From Akkermansiaceae bacterium (GTDB lineage Bacteria > Verrucomicrobiota > Verrucomicrobiia > Verrucomicrobiales > Akkermansiaceae): a DNA stretch of 64,000 nt. Made by a program: the position numbers and the translations under genes. A model generated the notes under the pieces. It was not told the origin of the DNA, did not search any database, and saw nothing but the letters and a program-made list of their open reading frames with translations. The stretch lies in the NCBI GenBank assembly GCA_026421245.1, contig JAPKDJ010000005.1, forward strand, positions 1-64,000. The letters are read 5' to 3'. Below, piece by piece: positions 1 to 8,593 of this stretch (position 1 is the first letter of the stretch; each line of letters begins with the position of its first letter).

Positions 1-101
1 GAGGTGGAGTGCGGTTGATCTAGCGATTGGCTTTTAGGGACCGGTTGGTGGGCTAATTGCGAAAATCGAATCGCCAATTTCCGGGTGCTTTGATGGGGTT
101 C

Positions 102-929
102 TTATGAGCTTTGTTCGTCAAAATGACTGAGCTTTTGGTGTCGTTCACGGATGAGGCGGACAACGAGGGCGATCCAGCCGGTTTGGTGGGAGGCGCCAAG
201 GCCCTTGCCGGTTTCGGCGTGGAAGTACTCGTGGAAGAGAAGGTGGTCATCTTCCCGTTCGATGTTGGGCTTCGCCAGGTTCGCTTCAGTGCCGGTCCCT
301 TTGCGCCAGGTGTTGCGAAACCACACCGTTGGGAGAATGTGGAGCGGGGCATCGTCCGGACCGTGATTGGTGACGGTGATGCGCCAGAGGAGGTCGTTGT
401 CGTTTCGCTTGGCAACCTCCTGAACGATGTCGAAGAACCGGTCCTCCTCGAAAACGCCGGTGTCCTCCAGTTCGTATTCGCTCTCATCACGGCTCCGGCG
501 ATCGTTTTCTTCCCGGAGACGAGTGTAGGGGTAGCGCGCCTGCGGGTATCGATAAAGCGCCTTGGTATACGAGTGAGTGGGGGTGCTGTCTTTGTAGTAG
601 TAGCAATCTTTGACGTCTTCTCCGTGGTTTCCCTGGTGACCGGTGAGGCCGTAGAGGCGTTCCTTTAGAATGGAATCGTTGGTGTTCCAAAGGGCGACAG
701 AAAAACACAGGCGGCATTTGCGATCAGACCATCCCTGAAGACCGTCTTCACCCCAGCGGTAGGCGCGGCGGCGGGAGTCGTCGTGGCTGAAAGTGTCCCA
801 GCTATTGCCATCGCCTGAGTAGTCTTCACGGACCGTTCCCCACTGTCGTTCGGCGAGGTAGGGCCCCCAGCGTTTCCAGTTGGCGGTGCGGGCAATGTCC
901 TCTTGAAGACGTTACTTTTCGGAATTCAT
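102..929 (-). pseudogene. GH63-like (MGH1-type) glucosidase, internally deleted and with an early stop
   Basis: Translating the minus strand from the ATG at 929 gives MNSEK, then an in-frame TAA at codon 6, then an open frame to 102. After the stop the reading ([50 protein letters not shown]) matches the N-terminal region of the roughly 880-residue bacterial glucosidase family related to GH63. Right after [12 protein letters not shown] it jumps to the family's C-terminal signature ([20 protein letters not shown]). About 600 residues of the catalytic core are therefore missing, with the frame preserved. The two ends are well conserved, so the loss looks recent. No alternative ATG lies in frame before position 326. 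Family identification is from remembered motifs. A misassembly that collapsed the gene is the main alternative. The plus-strand ORF 111..668 is its shadow. Confidence 0.85.
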
Positions 930-983
930 TGGCGGCGTTCTATCAGAAAAATCCGCTTTGTGTGAATTGATTGGGAAGGAATC

Positions 984-2381
984 TTAAGTTCCACAGAAAG
1001 TCGCACAGACGACCTCATCGGGAGTTGGCGTTTTTTGATAGTCTTCAAATTCGGGCTGCTCTTGATAAGGCTGTTGCAGCACGCGGTGGAGTTTCATAAA
1101 GGTGGAAAAATCTCCCTTTTTGGCGTCCTCGATGACTTCTTCGACGCGATGATTTCTAGGAATGAAAGCAGGATTCACCCGGTTCATGACTGAAACGTCG
1201 GCTTGTCCCGCAGCCTCCCAGCGCTCAAGCCATTCTCGCGCAGGTGCGTCGTCGTTGAAGTTTGAAAGGAAAGGTTGTTCGCCGCGACCAAGGCTTCGAA
1301 AAACAAGAGTGAAGTCGGCTTTTTGCTCTGCCATCAGATCAAGAAGAGATTGGACCAGATCCCGGTTTTTGTTTTCCGGGAGGCCGATTTTTTTGGAGAA
1401 GATTTCGAGATGAGCTGTTTCGAAAATTGCCGGAAATTTTTCCAATTCAGCTTTGGAGAGTTCGATTGCTTTTTCTTGATCCTTATCGATCTGAGGAAGG
1501 AGCGCTTCTGCGAGGCGGGTGAGGTTCCATTGGGCGATGCCCGGTTGATTTTGATAAGCATAGCGACCTTGTCGATCAATGGAGCTGAATTTTTGGGCGG
1601 GATTAAAGCGATCCATGAAGGCGCAGGGGCCGTAGTCGATGGTCTCGCCGGAAAGGCTCATGTTGTCGGTGTTCATGACGCCGTGGATGAATCCGACACC
1701 CATCCATTGAGCGACGAGCTTGGCTTGGCGAACGATGACATTGCGGAGGAGATCTCGGGCGTTTTTTGCGTCGGGGTAGTGACGTTGGTTTGCGTAATCA
1801 ACCAGGGCCCTGAGACTTTCAAGGTCTCCCCGGGCTGCGAAAAACTGGGCTGTGCCAATCCGGAGGTGGGAGCTGGCGACACGGGTGAAGATCCCGCCTT
1901 TTTCGGGTTTTTCACGGAGGACTAATTCGCCACTGGAAATGGCGGCGAGGGCCCGGGTGGTGGGAATTCCCATGGCGGACATCGCCTCCGAGACGAGATA
2001 CTCACGAAGGACGGGGCCGAGGGCGGAGCGTCCGTCGCCCCGACGTGAATAGGGTGTTGGCCCGGCTCCTTTGAGCTGAATGTCTTTTCCTGAAATCTCT
2101 CCGAGAAGGATGGCGCGCCCGTCGCCAAGCTGCGGGACGAAGTGTGCGAATTGATGGCTGGCATAGGCCATGGCAAGTGGTTCGGCCCCGTCGGGGATGG
2201 CATTGCCGGAGAGGATGGCGAGTCCTTCCTCGGAGTGGAGGAAATCCGGGTCGATCCCGAGTTCGCGAGCGAGTTCCTCATTGACGGTGATGATCGAAGG
2301 TTGGATGACCGGGGTGGGGTGGACGCTCTCGAAGAAGCTGGCAGGGAGATTGGCGTAGGTGTTTTGGAAAGGCAGCTTCAT
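984..2381 (-). CDS. selO: Protein adenylyltransferase SelO (YdiU/UPF0061)
   Basis: SelO is a pseudokinase-fold enzyme that transfers AMP from ATP to Ser, Thr or Tyr residues of target proteins, and is linked to redox stress. The 465-residue length fits the family (E. coli 478). The glycine-rich segment KGAGPTPYSRRGDGRSALG, HGVMNTDN with the catalytic Asp and Asn, and the DFG-like DYGPCAFMD are all visible in order. The C-terminus ends TFCGT; the Cys corresponds to the position that is selenocysteine in some eukaryotic SelO proteins and is a normal TGT/TGC codon here. I chose the ATG at 2381, preceded by AGGATAG, over the GTG two codons upstream. It stands alone between two pseudogenes. Confidence 0.93.
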   Translation of the reverse strand: MKLPFQNTYANLPASFFESVHPTPVIQPSIITVNEELARELGIDPDFLHSEEGLAILSGNAIPDGAEPLAMAYASHQFAHFVPQLGDGRAILLGEISGKDIQLKGAGPTPYSRRGDGRSALGPVLREYLVSEAMSAMGIPTTRALAAISSGELVLREKPEKGGIFTRVASSHLRIGTAQFFAARGDLESLRALVDYANQRHYPDAKNARDLLRNVIVRQAKLVAQWMGVGFIHGVMNTDNMSLSGETIDYGPCAFMDRFNPAQKFSSIDRQGRYAYQNQPGIAQWNLTRLAEALLPQIDKDQEKAIELSKAELEKFPAIFETAHLEIFSKKIGLPENKNRDLVQSLLDLMAEQKADFTLVFRSLGRGEQPFLSNFNDDAPAREWLERWEAAGQADVSVMNRVNPAFIPRNHRVEEVIEDAKKGDFSTFMKLHRVLQQPYQEQPEFEDYQKTPTPDEVVCATFCGT

Positions 2382-2495
2382 CAGCACCTATCCTAGACCG
2401 GATGCCAAACCGTGCGACCTTCGAATCGCGTTTTGGTTGGATCAACGTAATGAGGGAGCTTGTGACAAATATGTTTTCTGTAAGAAAGAAATGCT

Positions 2496-2750
2496 ACGGG
2501 TGAAGACAAAACTCCCAGGATTTTTAGTTGGACCGAATTGCTGATCCAGGACTTGGAGGCGATGGAGATGCCAAATGGAACCTCCGACAGGATCATGGCG
2601 GGTGATCGTCCGGTTGCCGAGCTGGTGAATCCAGCGACCGCCGAAGTTCCTACGCAATGGAACAGCGATGTCACTGGCGAAGATCTAGGCGCTTCGGTGG
2701 CTAAGGCTGAGGAACTTGGTGCGGCGATTGCACTTTGGGAGTTTGCTTAG
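2496..2750 (+). pseudogene. Glyoxalase/VOC-family remnant with two internal deletions
   Basis: The frame reads PRIFSWTELLIQDLEA, then MEMPNG, DRIMAGDRPVAEL, EVPTQWNSDVTGEDLGASVAKAEELGA, then AIALWEFA and a stop. These pieces follow the order of the roughly 130-residue VOC proteins that begin GTxCWTEL and end with a GAxxALWEF-like tail. About 15-20 residues are missing between DLEA and MEMP (the FYxxLFGW segment), and about 20 between AEELGA and the tail. Both joins keep the frame. No good start codon precedes the motif. Its TAG overlaps the stop codon of the convergent sulfatase by two bases. The ORF track calls a TTG start at 2538, which is not credible. Assignment is from recalled family motifs. 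Confidence 0.65.
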
Positions 2751-4288
2751 TCGGCCGTTTTTAAGGCGCCCCACCAAGTTTTGTTGGGTTGGTAGTCGGG
2801 CTTGAGGAAATTGGCATGCTGTTTTTCAAGCTTGGCCTTGGTGGCTGAGTGGAGGTATTTCAACTGCTGTGCTTTCTTGGCGGCGTCAAACCGGGGGTCG
2901 GGTTTTGGGATGATGGCCCCGACTTCGGTGAGATGGGCAGTGAGTTTTGCGGAGAGCTTTTTGACAAGATCAGGCTGTTCTTTGGCAAGATTCTTTTCTT
3001 CGCCAATGTCTTCCTTGATATTGTAGAGCTCTTCGCGGCCGTCTTCGTAAGAGCGGATGAGTTTGTAGTCGCCTTCGCGGACAATGCTGGAAGGTTCGCC
3101 GCCTTGGTTCCCATAGTGTGGATAGTGCCAGTAGAGGACGCGCGCGGAGTGACCTCCTTTGAGAGCGGGGACGAGTGAGATGCCATCGACGTGATGAGTG
3201 GGGAGTTTTTCAAGTCCGGTGAGTTCGAGGAGAGTGGGGAAGAAGTCGGTGCCAGTGGCGAACTGGCTTGAGGTGGTTTCTGGCTTGGTCACGCCCGGAG
3301 CGACAATGTAGTAGGGCTGGCGGATGCCCCCTTCCCATTGCCGGCCTTTGCCTCCGCGTAAGGGCAGGCAGGCGGTGGCGAAGGCATCGCCGGAGGAGAC
3401 TCCGCCGTTATCGGAGGTGAAGATCACGATGGTGTTCTTATCGAGGTCGTGCTGCTTGAGGTGCTCGGTGACGATGCCGACGGCGTCATCCATGGATTCC
3501 ATCATGCCGCCGTAGATGGGGCAGTCCTGAACCTGGCGGACGGGCATGGTGCGGTCGTTTTTAAAGCGCTCCTTCACAAGGCCGGCGGCGGTGGCTTTCT
3601 TACGGTATTTCTCCCAAAGGTCAGGCGAGGTCTGGATGGGGCCGTGGACGGAGTAGAAGGAGAGGAAGGCGAAGAAGGGTTTCTTGGAATCCTGCTTGAT
3701 GAAGTTGACCGTTTCCTGTGCAAGGCGGGTCGGGAGGGCTTCGCCATTGGGGCCATCTTCGAGCTTGGGGTTGTTGTAGGGGGCGAAGTAGCCACCGCGT
3801 GGTGATCCGGAGCTATAACCGCCTTTATTGACATCAAAGCCGTGGGCCTCGGGGCCGGAGCCTTCGCCGCCGATGTGCCATTTCCCGGCGAAGAAAGTAC
3901 GATATCCACCGGACTTGAGAGCCTCGGCAACGGTGGTGATTTTGGCCGGGAGACGGTCGCCATTTTTGGAAGGAAGGACTCTGTCATTGCGTTTCCATTT
4001 CATACCGGTGGCGGCCCCGATCCAATCGGTGATGCCGACACGTGCGGGGTATTGGCCGCTCATGATGGAGGCGCGGGAAGGGGAGCAGACCTGGCAGGTC
4101 GAGTAGCCGTTGGTGAAACGCATTCCGCCTTTGGCGATAGCATCGATGTGGGGAGTTTCGTGGAAGGTGGAGCCTTCGATGGCGAGATCCTTGATGCCAA
4201 GATCGTCTGCGAGGATGAAGAGAATGTTGGGCTTTTCTGCCGCCAGGATGGGCAGGGTGAAGAGGAGGGAGGCGATGAAATTCCGCAT
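2747..4288 (-). CDS. Secreted arylsulfatase (S1 family, CSPSR)
   Basis: This 513-residue S1 sulfatase would hydrolyse a sulfate ester, most likely on a polysaccharide or sugar fragment, in the periplasm or outside the cell. A signal peptide (MRNFIASLLFTLPILAA) is followed by NILFILADD, whose Asp pair binds calcium. The formylglycine motif CSPSR starts at about residue 68. FAGKWHIGG, the TSDNGG metal-binding segment and a C-terminal subdomain (ELYNIKEDIGEEKNLA) follow. The core motif is canonical, so maturation to formylglycine is expected, but no maturase gene lies in the window. The gene is monocistronic as far as visible, about 290 bp from the PQQ-propeller gene on the same strand. The substrate is unknown. 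Confidence 0.93.
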   Translation of the reverse strand: MRNFIASLLFTLPILAAEKPNILFILADDLGIKDLAIEGSTFHETPHIDAIAKGGMRFTNGYSTCQVCSPSRASIMSGQYPARVGITDWIGAATGMKWKRNDRVLPSKNGDRLPAKITTVAEALKSGGYRTFFAGKWHIGGEGSGPEAHGFDVNKGGYSSGSPRGGYFAPYNNPKLEDGPNGEALPTRLAQETVNFIKQDSKKPFFAFLSFYSVHGPIQTSPDLWEKYRKKATAAGLVKERFKNDRTMPVRQVQDCPIYGGMMESMDDAVGIVTEHLKQHDLDKNTIVIFTSDNGGVSSGDAFATACLPLRGGKGRQWEGGIRQPYYIVAPGVTKPETTSSQFATGTDFFPTLLELTGLEKLPTHHVDGISLVPALKGGHSARVLYWHYPHYGNQGGEPSSIVREGDYKLIRSYEDGREELYNIKEDIGEEKNLAKEQPDLVKKLSAKLTAHLTEVGAIIPKPDPRFDAAKKAQQLKYLHSATKAKLEKQHANFLKPDYQPNKTWWGALKTAD

Positions 4289-4580
4289 GGGGTGGAGTTT
4301 GCTGATGAGAGGATGGGATTTCCAGCAAAAGCGTAGGAATGGTTGAGTGGATGACTTGTGACGATCTTTTGGGTGATGCTGATGCTGCCGGTCGTGAAAG
4401 TCGCGGGAGGGATCACCCCGTATCGGGGCCGGAAACGGGTGAAGTTGTATCGGAGCGGTCAGGGGTAAACCTACAATCGTGGGCTATGAAAAGTCCTGAG
4501 AAGTCAGAATCTGATCGAGGGTCTGCCGCTTTCGCTTTTCGGGAATTGACCCGGATAGTGGAACTGCCGGGCTGGGGAAC

Positions 4581-5864
4581 CTACCGATTCTCAATCCGAT
4601 AGACGTGGGATTTGGTGCGGAGGTAGATGGCTTTACCATCGGGGGCAGGGGAGGCCATGCAACCGTCGTCGAGTTGATTGGTGGCAATGACTTCGAGTTT
4701 GAGTCCGGGTTTGACGACGAAGGTTTTGCCTTTCTCATCGGCAAAGTAGAGGTGTCCATCGGCAAGGACGCCGGAGGCCGAGAAGTTTGTTTTGAGGGCG
4801 GAGTAGCCATCGATACTGCCTTTGTCGCTATTGACGCAGCTAAGGATACCGGATTCGGAGGTGAAGTAGGCCTTGCTTCCGACGACGACGGGTGAGCAAC
4901 GGCCTGGGATTCGTTTGAAGATGTCCCATTCGATGTGAGTCTTGGTGACGTCGCCGGTGAGCTTGTCATCGAGCCGGAGTCCGAGAAGGTGGGCCTTGCC
5001 GAGGCCGGTGTTGATGAGGGCCATTTTATTGCCGATGAAGACGGGAGCCACGGCGTTTGAGAATCCGTTGTAGGTGATTTTCCAGAGTTCTTTTCCGGTG
5101 TCTGCGTTGTAGCCGTAACAGGCTTTGGCGCCCGGTGAGACGAGCTGGCGGACACCGTTGAGGGTGACAAAGCTAGGGGTGGAATAGGATTTACGGAAGT
5201 CGCCATCACCCCGGATTTTTCCGCCCGGTTCGACGTCTCCGAAATCCGTCGTCCGGGGAGTTTTCCAGACCTTCTTTCCGGTCTTTCGGTCGAGGGCGAC
5301 GAGGTATTGCACGTCAATGCCATCCATGGAGAGGATGACGAGATTCTTGTGAAGGACGACCGAGGAGCCGGGACCGCGGAAGTGGCGGCAGGGGAGATCG
5401 CGGCGTTCCCAAACCTTTTTACCGGTTTTGCGATCGAGGGCGGCGGTGCCGTAACTGCCAAAATGGATGTAGACGTGGTCGGCGTCGATTGCAGGGGAGC
5501 AGGAGCCGTAGCCGTTGACGTGGTTACTGAGGGGTTCGGGGTCTTCGTTTTCGAAGAGGAGGAGGTCGTGGATCTTCTTGCCGGTGGCTTTGCCGAGGCA
5601 GACGGCATACATCTTTTTGCCGTCAGGGGTGGCGTTGGTGATCCAGACCTGATCACCCATCACAACCGGAGTGGACCAGGCGCGGCCGGTGACGGGAGTT
5701 TTCCAGACGATGTTTTTGGTCTCGCTCCATTCGGTGGGGAAGCCGTGGGGGGTGCCGTCGAGTCGGGGCGGAAAGATACCATCGTTGTTGGGTCCCCGGA
5801 AGGTGGGCCATTCCGCAAACGCGGGTGTCACAAGAATGAGCGTAAAAAGAAGTCGTAAGAGCAT
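4581..5864 (-). CDS. Secreted PQQ-like beta-propeller repeat protein
   Basis: A signal peptide (MLLRLLFTLILVTPAFA) precedes EWPTFRGPNNDG, the typical opening of planctomycete and verrucomicrobial outer-membrane-assembly-like propeller proteins. Repeats of the form ALDRKTGKKVWE occur at least twice, with further blades such as YNADTGKELW, consistent with a PQQ_2/BamB-type seven- or eight-bladed propeller. No PQQ-dehydrogenase catalytic motifs were noticed, so this is probably a binding or scaffolding protein, not an enzyme. I start at the ATG at 5864 because it begins a clean signal peptide; the ORF track's start is 12 codons upstream. Length is 427 residues. Its role next to sulfatases is unknown. 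Confidence 0.85.
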   Translation of the reverse strand: MLLRLLFTLILVTPAFAEWPTFRGPNNDGIFPPRLDGTPHGFPTEWSETKNIVWKTPVTGRAWSTPVVMGDQVWITNATPDGKKMYAVCLGKATGKKIHDLLLFENEDPEPLSNHVNGYGSCSPAIDADHVYIHFGSYGTAALDRKTGKKVWERRDLPCRHFRGPGSSVVLHKNLVILSMDGIDVQYLVALDRKTGKKVWKTPRTTDFGDVEPGGKIRGDGDFRKSYSTPSFVTLNGVRQLVSPGAKACYGYNADTGKELWKITYNGFSNAVAPVFIGNKMALINTGLGKAHLLGLRLDDKLTGDVTKTHIEWDIFKRIPGRCSPVVVGSKAYFTSESGILSCVNSDKGSIDGYSALKTNFSASGVLADGHLYFADEKGKTFVVKPGLKLEVIATNQLDDGCMASPAPDGKAIYLRTKSHVYRIENR

Positions 5865-6182
5865 GAGAGATGAGTTTGACAGTTGGGGAAGGTGCATCAA
5901 GGGGGAAGTTTGGGATTGGAGAGGCGGTGGGTGGTGAGATCAGATGTTTCTGAGAATTGCTCTTTTAGGGTTAGGGGGAGGATACGCTGAGCTATCCCTA
6001 AAGATCGCTCTGAAAATCCTCAAATCTAATCATTGATCTTTCGAAGACCGAACTGGCCGACCTCGCAAAAGGGTTCTTCCGCGTAGAAGTGCAGCCAGCG
6101 AGATTGTCTGACAAGCCCCCCTTCAAACCGGGTCGCGAATTCCTCTCGACACACTGGTCGGGAGAGCGCCATGCTGGTCGCC
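5865..6182. other. Divergent intergenic region, no gene seen
   Basis: This 318-bp stretch separates the leftward PQQ-propeller gene from the rightward DUF1080 gene, so it should hold both promoters. The ORFs overlapping it lack recognisable motifs. I see no clear -35/-10 pair or operator. Confidence 0.5.
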
Positions 6183-6866
6183 ATGAAAGTTCTTGCTCTT
6201 TTTCTACTGACCCTTCCGCTGTCCGCTGATCATCATAAATCAAACGAACTCACTGCTGCCGAGGAAAAGGCGGGCTGGACTTTGCTTTTCGATGGTAAAT
6301 CGACGGAGCACTTCCGGAACTACAAAAAGGAAGGAATCTCTCCAAAGTGGGAAGTGAAGGATGGCGTGCTGGCTCTGACCGGCAAGGGTGGGGGCGATAT
6401 CATCACAAAGAAGGAATATGATGCCTTTGAGTTTTCGGTGGACTACAAGATTTCGAAAGGCGGAAATTCCGGCCTCATGTTCCATGTGAAGGAGACCGAA
6501 GGAACGCCATGGCGGACCGGCCCTGAAATCCAGATTCAGGACAATGTCGGTGGGCATGATCCGCAAAAAGCAGGGTGGCTTTATCAGCTCTATAAGCCTG
6601 CCAAGGACGTGGACACCACCAAGCCAGCAGGAGAGTGGAATACGCTTCGAGTCCTGATCACGCCGGAGAAGTGTGTGCAATGGATGAACGGAACGAAGTA
6701 TGTCGAGTATGTCAAAGGCTCGGACGATTGGGACAAGAAAGTGGCTGCTTCGAAGTTCAGCAAGTTTAAGAATTTCGGGAAAGCAACGAAGGGCCACCTT
6801 TGCCTCCAGGATCATGGCAATCTCGTGTCCTTCCGGAACATCAAGATCCGCGAGGTGAAGAAGTAA
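6183..6866 (+). CDS. DUF1080 (3-keto-disaccharide hydrolase) family protein
   Basis: Members of this concanavalin-like fold act on keto-sugars or bind glycans and are abundant in Verrucomicrobiota and Planctomycetota. A short signal peptide (MKVLALFLLTLPLSA) leads into the domain opening GWTLLFDGKSTEHFRNY. GGNSGLMFHV, the EIQIQDN strand and the terminal FRNIKIREVKK then follow, which is the complete single-domain order. I use the ATG at 6183 because it begins the signal peptide cleanly; the ATG at 6171 adds only MLVA. The protein has 227 residues. It ends four bases before the convergent sulfatase stop. The exact reaction and substrate are not shown by the sequence. Confidence 0.88.
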   Translation: MKVLALFLLTLPLSADHHKSNELTAAEEKAGWTLLFDGKSTEHFRNYKKEGISPKWEVKDGVLALTGKGGGDIITKKEYDAFEFSVDYKISKGGNSGLMFHVKETEGTPWRTGPEIQIQDNVGGHDPQKAGWLYQLYKPAKDVDTTKPAGEWNTLRVLITPEKCVQWMNGTKYVEYVKGSDDWDKKVAASKFSKFKNFGKATKGHLCLQDHGNLVSFRNIKIREVKK

Positions 6867-6870
6867 TCGG

Positions 6871-8274
6871 TTACTTTTTCAACCAAGGTGGGCGTTGATT
6901 TTTGGTGATCTCAGCGTCGAGTTCCTTCATTCGCATTCCGAGTTTGGCAACAAGTTCGGGATTTTTTTCGGCGATGTTGTTTTTCTCGCCAAGGTCGGCA
7001 TCGAGCTCGAAGAGCATGATCTGACTCTTTGGCGCGGGCTGGTTTTTTGGGGCTTTTCTGGGGCGACGGCCCTTCTTGATTAAGAGTTTGTATTTGCCCT
7101 GGCGGAGGCCCTCGAGAGCTCCCTGGGAAGTGTAGTAAACGAATTCGTTGCGGGGGCTTTTGTCGGATCCGGTGAGAAGGGCGGAGATATCGAGCCCGTC
7201 GATTTTTTTGTCCTTGGGAAGGGGAGTTTGGGTGAGACCGGCGATGGTTGGGAGGAGATCGATCGTTCCGCAGAGGGCATTGCACGTCGTGCCGGCGGGG
7301 ATGCGGCCGGGGGCCCACATGACGCAGGGAACACGTTGCCCGCCTTCAAAGGTGGTGCCTTTTCCTGCGCGGAGGGGACCGGCGGAGCCGCCGTGATGCT
7401 TGAACTGGAGCCAGGGTCCGTTGTCGGTGGTGAAGATGAGGTAGGTGTTTTGATCGAGCTTCAGATCGCGGAGGAGATTGGCAATGCGGCCAACCTCGGC
7501 GTCGATGTGTTCGATGACGTTGGTGTAGGCGTTCAGCGGGTTGGGGTCGCGGACATCATCGGGCACGTAGAGTGGGATGTGCGGCATGGAGTGGGGAAGG
7601 TAGAGGAAGAAGGGCTTTTCCTTGTTGGCTTTAATGAACTCGATCGACTTGTCGGTGTAGCGTCGGGTCACGGTGCGTTGGTCGACGGGAACCTCGATGA
7701 TTTTTTCGTTCTCCATGAGAGGAGTGTTCCACTTGGTGAGGGTGGACCCGGGATTAGCCCAGAGGGCGTCCATGCCGCCGTGCCCCCCCTTGGGTTTCCC
7801 CTTGTTGTCGGGGTGGTTCATGTCGTTCGAGTAGGGGATGCCGAGGTAGGTGTCGAAGCCGTTGCTGGTGGGGAGGGTTTCGGGGTGATGGCCGAGGTGC
7901 CATTTGCCGAAGCAGGCGGTGGCATAGCCCTGCCCCTTGAGGTGATCGGCGATGGTGTGCTCGTCAGGATTGAGGCCTTTTTGGGAAGAGGGGAAAAGGA
8001 CGTGCTGGTGCATGCTGACGCGCTTGGGGTAGCAGCCGGTAAGAAGAGCGGCGCGGGAGGGGGAGCAGACCGGGGAGGCCACCATGAAGTTGGTGAACTT
8101 GCGGCCTTCCTTGGCGAGGCGGTCGATGTTGGGAGTCTTGATTTTGGTGGAGCCGAAACAGCCGAGGTCACCGTAGCCTTGGTCATCAGTGAAGATGATG
8201 ATGAAGTTGGGCTTGTCGGCGGCGCGCGCAACGAGGCTGGTGCCCAAAAGAACGAGGAGGAGGATCTTGCTCAT
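6871..8274 (-). CDS. Secreted arylsulfatase (S1 family, CSPSR)
   Basis: A 467-residue S1 sulfatase. The signal peptide MSKILLLVLLGTSLVARA supports the ATG at 8274 over the upstream start in the ORF track. FTDDQGYGDLG supplies the metal-binding Asp pair, and the formylglycine site CSPSRAALLTG starts near residue 70. Downstream are FGKWHLGHHP, a TTDNGPW metal-binding segment and KYKLLIKKG. This arrangement resembles arylsulfatase A-like and GalNAc-6-sulfatase-like S1 groups, but the substrate cannot be assigned. It is convergent with the DUF1080 gene, and the two may serve the same sulfated-glycan pathway (inference). Confidence 0.93.
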   Translation of the reverse strand: MSKILLLVLLGTSLVARAADKPNFIIIFTDDQGYGDLGCFGSTKIKTPNIDRLAKEGRKFTNFMVASPVCSPSRAALLTGCYPKRVSMHQHVLFPSSQKGLNPDEHTIADHLKGQGYATACFGKWHLGHHPETLPTSNGFDTYLGIPYSNDMNHPDNKGKPKGGHGGMDALWANPGSTLTKWNTPLMENEKIIEVPVDQRTVTRRYTDKSIEFIKANKEKPFFLYLPHSMPHIPLYVPDDVRDPNPLNAYTNVIEHIDAEVGRIANLLRDLKLDQNTYLIFTTDNGPWLQFKHHGGSAGPLRAGKGTTFEGGQRVPCVMWAPGRIPAGTTCNALCGTIDLLPTIAGLTQTPLPKDKKIDGLDISALLTGSDKSPRNEFVYYTSQGALEGLRQGKYKLLIKKGRRPRKAPKNQPAPKSQIMLFELDADLGEKNNIAEKNPELVAKLGMRMKELDAEITKNQRPPWLKK

Positions 8275-8593
8275 GAAGCGTGATCCTGCCTCCCCGGTGG
8301 AGATTGTGAAGTTTTTAAGCTGAAAGCCTTGGGCGATGGGGGGCAATACTTACTCCCCGACGCGATTGGTAGAATGGAGGGGCGTGATGGTTTGAGAAAA
8401 CTACGCTTCGCGAGGAAGAAAGAAGCCGGGGGCCTTCACGAAATCTCTTCGGTGTTCATCAGTTACGGTGCCCGCACCACGCCTTGATCTTACCTGAAAT
8501 CACGCCGGCTATTCCACCAGTCGGTCCGGCTCCTTGGTATTAGCTGAAGATCCGAAAGCAGGAACTTTCGGCTACCCTCGACGGGCGCGATCT
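8275..8593. other. Intergenic region with one hairpin
   Basis: No convincing ORF is seen here. A perfect 7-bp inverted repeat, CCGAAAG-caggaa-CTTTCGG, lies at 8552..8571, about 20 bp beyond the stop of the oxidoreductase gene. It has no T-tract on either side, so I do not call it an intrinsic terminator. Confidence 0.4.

Noticed and set aside
111-668. 185-residue plus-strand ORF
   Set aside because: It is the shadow of the glucosidase pseudogene, whose minus-strand motifs are unmistakable.
912-914. Recoding of the TAA in the glucosidase remnant
   Set aside because: TAA is not a Sec codon, and the gene is already destroyed by a large deletion.
984-1000. Possible selenocysteine at the SelO C-terminus
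   Set aside because: The C-terminal residue in TFCGT is encoded by an ordinary Cys codon, and the frame ends at a normal stop.
8347-8593. Degenerate minus-strand frame resembling small repeated planctomycete ORFs
   Set aside because: Similarity is only a vague recollection and the frame contains stops; not supportable.
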